This document shows positions 25,545 through 34,794 of a stretch of 64,000 bases of DNA, in pieces (position 1 is the stretch's first letter; every line of letters begins with the position of its first letter). This stretch comes from JBGVSA01 sp041807905 (GTDB lineage Bacteria > Pseudomonadota > Gammaproteobacteria > Burkholderiales > Rhodocyclaceae). Where the stretch lies: assembly GCF_041807905.1 (NCBI RefSeq), contig NZ_JBGVSA010000004.1, positions 124,001 to 188,000 on the forward strand, in the 5' to 3' direction. A program made the translations under genes and the position numbers. The notes below the pieces were generated by a model. It was not told where the DNA came from, searched no databases, and saw nothing but the letters and a program-made list of their open reading frames with translations.

Positions 25545-26567
25545 TCAGGTCACCGCCACGAAGCGGACCCTGTTTCCGTCGTCGATGCGCCGCACGGAGC
25601 CGCGCACCATCAATTGGTTCAAGTGGGCGATGGCCTCGCCCATCGCGAACATCACCTGATGTGAGTCCAGCTCGCGCGGGAACAGCACCGGCAATACTTC
25701 GGCCGCGCTGCGCGGCACATCGAGGGCCGCGAGCAACGTAGCATCGCGCTCTTCATGGTGCGCTTCAAGTTGGGCAATGCGCGCATGGACGCCCAGGAAC
25801 GGCGCACCGTGCGAAGGCAGCACCAACGTGTCGGCCGGCAGCGACGCGAAACGGCGCACCGAATCCAGAAAGCGGCTCACCGAATCTTCTTCGGGCAACG
25901 CCGCCGGCACGTTGACGTTGGTCGTGATGCGCGGCAGGAGCATGTCGCCCGAGATCAGCACGCCCAATTCCGCACAATACAACGCCATGTGTTCGGGCGA
26001 GTGCCCGTACCCGACGATGGTTTGCCATGCGTGGGCACCGATCTGCAATCGATCACCGGCCACCAGTCGCCGGTAGGTGCGGGGCAGCTCGGGCACGCCG
26101 CGCGCATAGACGTTGCCGCGTCGGGCCAGTCGGCCGCAGCGATCCTCGTCCAGCCCGTGGTGGCGGAAGTGATCCACCATCGCGGCCACGTCGTAGCCCG
26201 CAATCTCATGGAGCAATGTGTGGGCCAGCAGATATTCGCCTGTGCTCATCCACACCGGCGCGCCGGTGCGCCGGGACAGCCATTCCGCATTGCCGGCGTG
26301 GTCGGGGTGGTAGTGCGTGACGATGATCTGCGTCACCGGCTTGTCTGCCGCCGTCAGCACGGTGTCCCACGCCGCGCGGGAGGCATCGTCGCCCAGGCCG
26401 GTGTCGACGATCGCGATGCCGGGGCCGTCTTCGATCAGCCACAGGTTGATGTGGTTGAGCGCGAAGGGCAGCGCCATGCGCAGCCAGGCGATGCCGGGCG
26501 CCACGCTGCGGGGAGCGGAGCCTTCCGGGCTCGTGCCAAAGGGATATTCAAGCGAGTCGGTGGTCAC
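25545..26567 (-). CDS. MBL-fold metallo-hydrolase
   Basis: A 340-residue metallo-beta-lactamase-fold protein with the HxHxDH metal motif (THYHPDHAGN, about residues 96-105), a later His in GYGHSPEHMALY, an Asp in LISGDMLLP, and LPSHGAPF near 262-269. A C-terminal winged-helix-like tail (about 285-340) follows, as in LACTB2/RNase-like MBL proteins. The start is GTG with a poor ribosome site; a later Met would cut the first strand. Substrate unknown. It is upstream of phaC on the same strand with a 63-bp gap, so co-transcription is possible. Confidence 0.82.
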   Translation of the reverse strand: MTTDSLEYPFGTSPEGSAPRSVAPGIAWLRMALPFALNHINLWLIEDGPGIAIVDTGLGDDASRAAWDTVLTAADKPVTQIIVTHYHPDHAGNAEWLSRRTGAPVWMSTGEYLLAHTLLHEIAGYDVAAMVDHFRHHGLDEDRCGRLARRGNVYARGVPELPRTYRRLVAGDRLQIGAHAWQTIVGYGHSPEHMALYCAELGVLISGDMLLPRITTNVNVPAALPEEDSVSRFLDSVRRFASLPADTLVLPSHGAPFLGVHARIAQLEAHHEERDATLLAALDVPRSAAEVLPVLFPRELDSHQVMFAMGEAIAHLNQLMVRGSVRRIDDGNRVRFVAVT

Positions 26568-26710
26568 GTTGGGGCGGCAGGTATGACTGTTGTCGTTCGA
26601 TTGTAGCGTCCTGTTTTGCTGCTACACGGAAAATCGGCCCCGGCGGGCGGCGCAATCCGAAGCCGGTGCCCGCTGTGCATAATCGAGGTTCTTCACGACG
26701 GGGATGCACC

Positions 26711-27385
26711 ATGCAGGACGTTCTCATCGCCGGCGCCAGTCGCGGCATCGGGCTGGAGCTGGCGGTGCAGTACGCCGCCGAAGGCTGGCACGTGATCGCG
26801 GGCTGCCGGCAGCCCGACGAAGTGCGCGCCTGGCTGCCCGCCGACGTGGATGTGCAGGCGCTGGACGTGATGCGCGTCGAATCGGTGGCTGCGCTGGCCT
26901 GGCATTGTGACGACGCGCCGCTGCCGCTGCTGGTCATCAGCGCCGGGCTGGCCGGACCGGCTGCGCAACGATTCCTGGCGCCGGGCGATGCCGAGTTCGA
27001 CGCTGTCATGCGAACCAACGTGCTGGGCGCCATGCGGCTGATACAGGCTTTTGCGCCGGCGGTGGCGCAGGCGCGCGGCCGCGTCGTGGTGCTGTCGTCC
27101 GACGCCGGTTCGTTGCAGGCAACGGCCGATGCCGGCCAGCCGCTGTATCGCATGGCCTGCGCGGCGCTGAACATGGTGGTGCGCATGGCGGCCGCCGAAT
27201 TTGGCCCGCGCGGCGTGACGGTGGTGAGCGTACATCCGGGCAGCGTGCGCACCGACATGGGCGGCGCCGGAGCCGAGCTGCCGGTGGGCGAGGCGGTCGA
27301 GCGACTGCGGCAGCTCATCGACACGCTCGATACGCGTCATAACGGACGGTTTCTGTCGATCGACGGCCGTATGCTCGACTGGTAA
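26711..27385 (+). CDS. SDR-family protein with atypical active site
   Basis: A 224-residue short-chain dehydrogenase fold with the nucleotide loop GASRGIG (8-14). The expected YxxxK motif reads Tyr146-Arg-Met-Ala-Cys150, so the catalytic lysine position is cysteine; NNAG is replaced by ISAG (around 76-79). The rest of the fold is well preserved (VVVLSSDAGS; RTNVLGAM; SVHPGSVRTDMGG). It may therefore bind NAD(P) without normal oxidoreductase turnover, or use other chemistry. It is divergent from the MBL gene and first in a plus-strand row with the isomerase-like gene. The start is the ATG before MQDVLIAGA. Confidence 0.85.
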   Translation: MQDVLIAGASRGIGLELAVQYAAEGWHVIAGCRQPDEVRAWLPADVDVQALDVMRVESVAALAWHCDDAPLPLLVISAGLAGPAAQRFLAPGDAEFDAVMRTNVLGAMRLIQAFAPAVAQARGRVVVLSSDAGSLQATADAGQPLYRMACAALNMVVRMAAAEFGPRGVTVVSVHPGSVRTDMGGAGAELPVGEAVERLRQLIDTLDTRHNGRFLSIDGRMLDW

Positions 27386-27451
27386 CGGAACTGTCCGTAG
27401 CATTGACCTTCAGTGCCGGATGACTGGCTGGCCCTTCACACAAGAGACAAC

Positions 27452-28051
27452 ATGGCCCCGATCGACTTTTACTTCGACTTTTCGTCTCCGTACGGTTACC
27501 TGGCTTCCGAACTGATCGACGATCTGGCCGCGCGCCACGATCGGCTGGTCGTGTGGCATCCGATCCTGCTGGGTGTGGCGTTCAAGGCCACGGGGGCGGC
27601 ACCCTTGCCGCAGATTCCGCTGAAAGGGGATTACGCGCTGCGGGACTTCGCTCGCTCGGCGCGTTACCTGGGCATTCCCTATTCGCATCCATCGAACTTT
27701 CCCGTGCCCACGCAGCATGCGGCGCGCACCTTTCTCTGGTTGCAGGATCGCGACCCCGATCAGGCGCGCGCCTTCGCGCATGCGGCTTACCGCGCATGCT
27801 TCACAGCGGACGTGAACATCGCCGAGCTCGATCGCGTGCTGGGAATCGCCGCCGACGTGGGTGCCAATCGGCATGAACTCGGCCAGGCCCTGGCCGAAGC
27901 GGCACTCAAGGAACGGCTCAAGGCCGAAGTCGAACTGGCCATGGCGCGCGGCGTGTTCGGCTCGCCATTCTTCATTGTCGAAGGCGAGCCGTTCTGGGGC
28001 GTCGATCGCCTGCCTCATCTCGAAAAGTGGCTTGCCTCGGGCGGTTTCTGA
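27452..28051 (+). CDS. 2-hydroxychromene-2-carboxylate isomerase-like protein (DsbA/GST-kappa fold)
   Basis: A 199-residue thioredoxin-fold protein. DFYFDFSSPYGYLAS at the N-terminus carries the serine that replaces the DsbA cysteine in HCCA isomerases and GST kappa. GSPFFIVEGEPFWGVDRL near the C-terminus is also typical. These enzymes isomerise aromatic ring-cleavage intermediates with glutathione, but no naphthalene or other aromatic catabolic gene is near, so the true substrate is open. It begins 66 bp after the SDR gene and may be co-transcribed with it. Confidence 0.87.
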   Translation: MAPIDFYFDFSSPYGYLASELIDDLAARHDRLVVWHPILLGVAFKATGAAPLPQIPLKGDYALRDFARSARYLGIPYSHPSNFPVPTQHAARTFLWLQDRDPDQARAFAHAAYRACFTADVNIAELDRVLGIAADVGANRHELGQALAEAALKERLKAEVELAMARGVFGSPFFIVEGEPFWGVDRLPHLEKWLASGGF

Positions 28052-28099
28052 GCTAAGCCACAGGAAGGGCGTCGCCGTAGCGGGCGATGCCCGGCAAAC

Positions 28100-28732
28100 A
28101 TGAACTGGACGCACCTCGACCTGACCCATCTCGCTGCATTGGCCGCCGCAATCGGATTTGCCAGTGGCATCCGGCTGTATGCGCTGGTGTTCGTGCTCGG
28201 CGCGGCCGGGCATTTCGGCTGGATCGACCTGCCGCCGGGGCTGCACGTGCTGGCCCACCCGATCGTGATGGGCGTGGCCGCGTTGCTGGCGGTGGTGGAG
28301 TTCCTCGCCGACAAGATTCCCGCCGTCGATACCGTATGGGACAGCGTCCACACCTTCATCCGCCTGCCCGCCGGGGCGGCGCTTGCCGCAGGCCTGGCCG
28401 GCGACCGTGCCGCCGCCACTACGGCGCTGGCGCTGCTCGGCGGCACTTTCGCCGCCACGGGGCATCTGGCCAAGACCGGCACGCGCGCCACACTCAATAC
28501 CTCGCCAGAACCCGTGTCGAACTGGACGGCTTCGTTTGGCGAGGACGTGGTCTCGCTCGGGCTGTTCTGGCTTATCGCGCATCACCCGCTCCTGGCGGGT
28601 GTGCTCGCGCTGGTGCTGGCTGCGTTCTGTGTGTGGATCGTGCGCCGGCTGTGGCGCTCCCTGCGCCGGATCCTGCGTAGCGCCGGTATGCTGGCGCGCC
28701 CTGAACCCGACCCTGACCGACGTGTCACCTGA
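28100..28732 (+). CDS. DUF4126 membrane protein
   Basis: A 210-residue protein with about five hydrophobic helices and the DUF4126 pattern (GFASGIRLYALVFVLG near 19-34; VEFLADKIPAVDTVWD near 75-90; NTSPEPVSNW near 133-142). It ends in an Arg-rich cytoplasmic tail. Function unknown. It is separated from the preceding gene by 48 bp and from the DUF1289 gene by 17 bp, consistent with one transcript. Confidence 0.85.
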   Translation: MNWTHLDLTHLAALAAAIGFASGIRLYALVFVLGAAGHFGWIDLPPGLHVLAHPIVMGVAALLAVVEFLADKIPAVDTVWDSVHTFIRLPAGAALAAGLAGDRAAATTALALLGGTFAATGHLAKTGTRATLNTSPEPVSNWTASFGEDVVSLGLFWLIAHHPLLAGVLALVLAAFCVWIVRRLWRSLRRILRSAGMLARPEPDPDRRVT

Positions 28733-28749
28733 CGACGCCGGACGCCGTA

Positions 28750-28983
28750 ATGAACGACGAGAACTTCGACGAAATCGCCTTGCCCGTTTCGCCCTGCGTG
28801 CGCCTGTGTTGCCTGGATGGCGAGTCGGACGTCTGCACGGGCTGTTTTCGCAGTATCGATGAGATCCGCGCCTGGGCAGGCTCGGGCGTCACGGAGCGCG
28901 AAGCGATCCTGGACAATTGTTCCAGGCGGCGTGAAGCGCATTACGCCCGCTACGGGTTGCCCCCGCATCTGCGCGAAGCCTAG
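28750..28983 (+). CDS. DUF1289 small cysteine-motif protein
   Basis: A 77-residue protein with the DUF1289 arrangement CVRLCCLDGESDVCTGCFRS followed by EIRAW and a basic tail. The four-cysteine pattern could bind a metal or cluster. Its stop is 5 bp from that of the convergent carbonic anhydrase gene. Function unknown. Confidence 0.85.
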   Translation: MNDENFDEIALPVSPCVRLCCLDGESDVCTGCFRSIDEIRAWAGSGVTEREAILDNCSRRREAHYARYGLPPHLREA

Positions 28984-28988
28984 GGGGC

Positions 28989-30323
28989 TCAGCGCGATTC
29001 CTTGATGATGCGGTCGTTGGTCGATTGGATCGGCCGGGCGTTGTTGCGATAGAACCGCGTGAAGATGTCGATCTGCTCGCGCGAGATGTCAACGGGTTGT
29101 TTCATCACCAGCCACAGCACGCCTTCGGTGCACGGTGGCGTCGTCAGTGATCCCATGTAACTGAAATATCCTTGCTCGGCCGGCATGAGCCGCGTGATGT
29201 CGAGCGGTGTCTCCGGCTGGTAGGGCTGGTTCTTTTCGAGCGGCAGATTGTTCCACAGGGTCTGCACGGCGTCGTTCGGTTTGCCGGCCTTGAGCAGTAT
29301 CGCGAGGACAGCAACGCGCCCTTCGGCGTCGCGGTGAACGAGATGTGCGGTCATGTCGAACGACTGGCCGTTCACGCGCTCTTCCGACGGGTGATGAAAA
29401 TGGACGCCCGTCAGCACGTAGGTGCGACCCATGACCTTGAGCGTGGAGCCGGCGGCCAGATCGATGTCGATGTTGCGGCCCGAGTCGACGATGGTGAAGG
29501 CGGAAGGCCGATAGTCGATGCGCAGGGGTTCCTGGTCGACCTTGATGGCGTCACGCAGATCGATGGGCGACTGGCGCTGTCCGCGCGCGCAAGTGGCGTA
29601 TTCGCCGGACAGGCGTGCCCAGGCTTCCGGGCCGGTGTCGCCTTCGTAGCTCCACGATTTCGGCGCGGCAGGCTTCGGTGCGGCACGCGGGCTCGCTTCG
29701 CGGGGCGGCGCATAGGCGACAGGTGGCGGCGGTGCAGCGCTACCGTTGGCGGCATTGGCCAAACGCTCGGCCAGGTTCGAGTCGGTGGTGGCGTCGAGCG
29801 CGACTCGGCGCGGCTTGACCGGCGGCTCGGCACCGGCTTCGGGCTTGGCCTGATTCTGAGCGCCTGCTGCCCTGCGTTCGGCCTGTGCCGCGAGGCGCGT
29901 CAGGGATCTGACGGTGGCCGGCGGGTTCGCCGCCGATTGGGGCGGAACCTCGCACACTTCCGAAAAAAAGCGGTCGTCCGCCGTCCCGGCCTTGATGCCG
30001 ATGGGACGGTCGCTGTCGACGCCTTCCTCGCGGATGGGGCGTTCGCCAGCGTCGAAATAGACGCGTTTGACGATGGTGAAGGTGCGTGCCACGCAGTCGT
30101 AACGATTCAGCGCCCGTACCTCACGATACCCGGCCAACTGCGCCTGCGCGTCGGACAATACGATGCGGCCCCATGCGACGCGGGCGCCGCGCTCGGCCCG
30201 CAGCACGCTGCCACGGTCCAGTTCTACGCGGCGCAGACGATCGCTCGCCACCGTCATCCAGTCGGCGGACCAGGCGGGCAGGGCGATCAGCAGAGCGAGG
30301 GCAAGCACCGGGCGTGCGGGCAT
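28989..30323 (-). CDS. Secreted alpha-carbonic anhydrase fused to a surface-adhesin-E-like domain
   Basis: A 444-residue exported protein. A signal peptide (1-20) is followed by a domain (about 21-126) that resembles the surface-adhesin E (CesE) fold and has a Cys pair (77 and 124), then an Ala/Pro-rich linker (about 130-222) and an alpha-type carbonic anhydrase domain (about 224-440). Zinc ligands are His308 and His310 (GVHFHHPSEE) and His327 (MTAHLVH); the SLTTPPCTEGV signature is present. It would hydrate CO2 in the periplasm. The ATG at 30323 begins the signal peptide; upstream reading frame runs through the thiC leader and was rejected. Confidence 0.9.
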   Translation of the reverse strand: MPARPVLALALLIALPAWSADWMTVASDRLRRVELDRGSVLRAERGARVAWGRIVLSDAQAQLAGYREVRALNRYDCVARTFTIVKRVYFDAGERPIREEGVDSDRPIGIKAGTADDRFFSEVCEVPPQSAANPPATVRSLTRLAAQAERRAAGAQNQAKPEAGAEPPVKPRRVALDATTDSNLAERLANAANGSAAPPPPVAYAPPREASPRAAPKPAAPKSWSYEGDTGPEAWARLSGEYATCARGQRQSPIDLRDAIKVDQEPLRIDYRPSAFTIVDSGRNIDIDLAAGSTLKVMGRTYVLTGVHFHHPSEERVNGQSFDMTAHLVHRDAEGRVAVLAILLKAGKPNDAVQTLWNNLPLEKNQPYQPETPLDITRLMPAEQGYFSYMGSLTTPPCTEGVLWLVMKQPVDISREQIDIFTRFYRNNARPIQSTNDRIIKESR

Positions 30324-30423
30324 GTTGGGGCGGGTTGTTGTTTCCTCTTTTTTCGGCCGCGAAGCCCCATAACTTGAATGCCCGGTTTGCCAAAGCCGGT
30401 TTTTTTGAGTACCTTGCCGCCAT

Positions 30424-30505
30424 TCGCTGGGGGTCTGCCGGGTTGTCCGGCAGTGAGAAATACCCTTCGAACCTGATCCGGGTGATACCGGCGTAGGGAA
30501 AGCGA
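30424..30505 (+). promoter_or_regulatory. TPP riboswitch (thi-box) upstream of thiC
   Basis: The conserved thi-box core is present: CAGTGAGAAATACCC, then GAACCTGATCCGGGTGATACCGGCGTAGGGAAAGC in successive segments. The closing P1 helix is TCGCT (30424-30428) with AGCGA (30501-30505). It lies 74 bp before the thiC GTG, so thiamine pyrophosphate should shut off thiC, probably at translation. Confidence 0.95.
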
Positions 30506-30579
30506 GAGCACGTCTCCATGCCCCGTTGCGGGCGCCGGCCGTGCAGCCTCCCCGCCCCACCCACAACGGAGGTTGCACC

Positions 30580-32493
<1,914 letters not shown>

Positions 32494-32518
32494 GCGCGTG
32501 ACGGCAAGTGTTGAAACG

Positions 32519-32540
32519 AAGGGCCGCGTGAGCGGCCCTT
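32519..32540 (+). terminator. Stem-loop after thiC
   Basis: AAGGGCCGC and GCGGCCCTT form a perfect 9-bp stem with a GTGA loop, 25 bp after the thiC stop. The U-run is short, so it may be a partial terminator backed by the one at 32677. Confidence 0.6.
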
Positions 32541-32676
32541 GTCATGTGCGTGCCCGTACAGGCCATGGCAGCCGTGCGGCGGTACAGCAGAATCAATCAC
32601 GCCGCCGCGTGATCGGATTGCTGCAAGCGGCCGGGTTGCAGTTGCTCACCGAGCAGCAACTTCTGCAGGCACTGAC

Positions 32677-32712
32677 AAAAAAGCCATCCGGTATCGAACC
32701 GGATGGCTTTTT
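32677..32712. terminator. Bidirectional terminator between thiC and the cupin gene
   Basis: AAAAAA precedes GCCATCCGGT (32683-32692) and ACCGGATGGC (32698-32707) precedes TTTTT. A 10-bp perfect stem flanked by A and T runs works for both convergent genes. Confidence 0.92.
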
Positions 32713-32732
32713 CTTTGGTTGAAGCAGCGCGT

Positions 32733-33116
32733 TCAGTCTTTGACGAACAGCGTCACCAGCGGCTCGTCGCCGACCTGCCGACTCCAGTGGCCGTGCACTT
32801 TCGGGTCGAAGACCGCGCCTTCCGGCAACGTGTCGGCGGAGTAGAAGTGTTCGCCAGCCTTGAACACGCGCGAAGAACCGTCGAGCAGCACGATTTCCAT
32901 GGCACCGCTCAGGATGTAGACCCACTGCGGTGTGCCGGTCACATGGACGGCGCTCTTGAAGCCGACCGGGCTGCGACGCAACTGGATGCCGGAAGCGCCG
33001 ATCACGCTCGACAGATGGACGTTGGGATTGGATTCATCCAGCGAAATGTCGTCTTCGCGGAAAGCCGCGCGGCCGCCGGCGCCGGTGTACAGGACCACTT
33101 TGGTAAAGCTGCTCAT
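32733..33116 (-). CDS. Cupin-domain protein
   Basis: A 127-residue single-domain cupin. The two conserved parts read HVTGTPQWVYILSGAMEI (around 58-75) and an EHFYSADTLPEG segment (around 90-101). The usual metal-binding His pattern is incomplete: His57 and His91 are visible but the central HxH is missing. Two in-frame ATGs are possible; the second (33116) has a GGAG site at a normal distance and was chosen. Role unknown. Confidence 0.75.
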   Translation of the reverse strand: MSSFTKVVLYTGAGGRAAFREDDISLDESNPNVHLSSVIGASGIQLRRSPVGFKSAVHVTGTPQWVYILSGAMEIVLLDGSSRVFKAGEHFYSADTLPEGAVFDPKVHGHWSRQVGDEPLVTLFVKD

Positions 33117-33335
33117 GAACATCTCCAGAATTCAAAAAGGCGCTTATGACGCCGTGGGGCGGATGGTAGCGCAGTGCGGCGCTGTCCTCGACGGAAATCC
33201 GCTTCGTGGCGGCAGTCGGCATCGCCCTTCGGTCTGTAAATTTGTGTCAATGAATCATGGGTTCCGTTCAGTAGAATTCAAACGATCGGCGCGCCCTGCG
33301 CCGAGACATCAAAAAAACAAACATCGGGGGATCAG

Positions 33336-34646
33336 ATGAAATCCGTAGTCCGGGGGTGTGTTGTCGTCTTTTTTTCGGGAATTCTGTCCGCCTGTGGGGG
33401 CGGCGGAGGGGGTGGAGACGGTGCGTCGCCCAGCGGCGCAGAATCGAATTCCAGTGTGTCGTCCAGCAGCAGTGTTTCATCCAGCACGAGCAGTTCAAGC
33501 TCTTCGGTAGTGAATTGCCCGGCAGGCAGCAGCAAACCGGCGACGGCCGATTTCAGCCTTTCCACGACGCAATTGAGCTTCACTGTCGATGAGGGGGCCG
33601 TCAGTGCTCGTCAGCTCGTGTCGGCGACGTTCACCAATTCGAAACTGGCTGCCATCAAGCTTGCGCCGCCGCCGGGGGGCACGGCGACAACCTGGCTGGT
33701 CACCGAACTTGCGGCGGACCAGCCCTACGCGTGGATCTACACGGACGCACGTGCACTCAAGGCGGGCACCTATTGCACGTCGGTGCGCGTCGAAGTGCTC
33801 GATAGCAGCAACAAGTCGCTGTCGTATGTCGACGTTGCGGCAAAGGTCACTGTCGTCGCCAAGGGCACTACTCCGACTACCGACTACAAATGGGCGGCCT
33901 ACAACGGCAGCGTGGCGCTCACCCACGTGGCTGCGATTGCTTTTCCATCGTCCCGCGCGACTGCACCGTTCTCTCTGATCGGCGGAACGACACAGGATTC
34001 GCAGGGCCGCACCATCAAATTCTTCGATGGTTTCAAGGCTGACGCGGCGACCGGGTTGCTCCGCCTGGATACCTCATCGTCGCCGCTTGACCGCAGCATC
34101 GTGCGCAGCACGTCGTTCTGGTCGGATGCCATCTACCCCAAGTCGCTGACATATCTGATGCGGGTGGCACCCGTCGCGGGCGTTGTCTACGACAGCAAGA
34201 CGCGCCTGTTCGAAGTGGAGCTGAGTCTCGCCACGCCGGGCGCCAGCGACGGCGCTCGCATTGTGCTTGGCATTCGCAATGACACGACGGCGCAGAGTGT
34301 GTACATCGGCCAGCCGGAAGAGTCTGTCGCCATGCCGATGGCAGGGACGCCGCTCGACATGTCGGTGCCGCACATCTACCAGGTCAGCGTGACGCTGACC
34401 GGCCCACGCAGCGGATCGTTCACGGTCTACGCGGACGGCTCCGATACGCCCATCATCCCGACGGTCACCAGCAACGATCTGCGCAGAGCCTGGCTGCTGA
34501 ACAACTACATCCAGGCGGGCGACAACGGAGACTCTGCGATCGTCGGCGACATCGACTGGATGGCCTGGACGACCACTGGCGCCTTCAAGCCGTCGCAACT
34601 CAAGGGCGCACTGCCCGGCGGTCTTGGCGTCACCACGGGCTACTGA
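33336..34646 (+). CDS. Ser-rich lipoprotein of unknown function
   Basis: A 436-residue lipoprotein. The signal ends with the lipobox LSAC (Cys20), directly followed by seven glycines, then a Ser-rich stretch (about 37-58) that probably acts as a flexible stalk. The folded part begins with an immunoglobulin/BACON-like unit (about 70-175; FTVDEGAVSARQLVSATFTN) and continues with a possible LamG-like concanavalin fold (about 185-410; FFDGF, RSTSFWSD, GDIDWMAWT). There are two cysteines (60, 149) that could form a disulfide. It is monocistronic, with a terminator behind it. No function is assigned; carbohydrate or surface binding would fit the fold. Confidence 0.75.
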   Translation: MKSVVRGCVVVFFSGILSACGGGGGGGDGASPSGAESNSSVSSSSSVSSSTSSSSSSVVNCPAGSSKPATADFSLSTTQLSFTVDEGAVSARQLVSATFTNSKLAAIKLAPPPGGTATTWLVTELAADQPYAWIYTDARALKAGTYCTSVRVEVLDSSNKSLSYVDVAAKVTVVAKGTTPTTDYKWAAYNGSVALTHVAAIAFPSSRATAPFSLIGGTTQDSQGRTIKFFDGFKADAATGLLRLDTSSSPLDRSIVRSTSFWSDAIYPKSLTYLMRVAPVAGVVYDSKTRLFEVELSLATPGASDGARIVLGIRNDTTAQSVYIGQPEESVAMPMAGTPLDMSVPHIYQVSVTLTGPRSGSFTVYADGSDTPIIPTVTSNDLRRAWLLNNYIQAGDNGDSAIVGDIDWMAWTTTGAFKPSQLKGALPGGLGVTTGY

Positions 34647-34670
34647 CCGACGCGACACGAGCTGTTACCA

Positions 34671-34694
34671 ACGGGCCGCATTGCGGCCCGTTTT
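34671..34694 (+). terminator. Terminator of the lipoprotein gene
   Basis: ACGGGCCGCA and TGCGGCCCGT form a near-continuous inverted repeat followed by TTTT, 25 bp after the stop codon. Confidence 0.75.
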
Positions 34695-34794
34695 CGTTTG
34701 TTCTGCCGATTTGACCGGCCGCGCGGGTGCGCCTACCCTTCGCACCTTCCCGAGCGGTGCGCCTCCAGACATTGCCGGGCATGGATTCCCCGAC

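Noticed and set aside
32498..32722. 74-codon plus-strand open frame after thiC
   Set aside because: It contains both terminator hairpins, has no ribosome site and no similarity I recognise.
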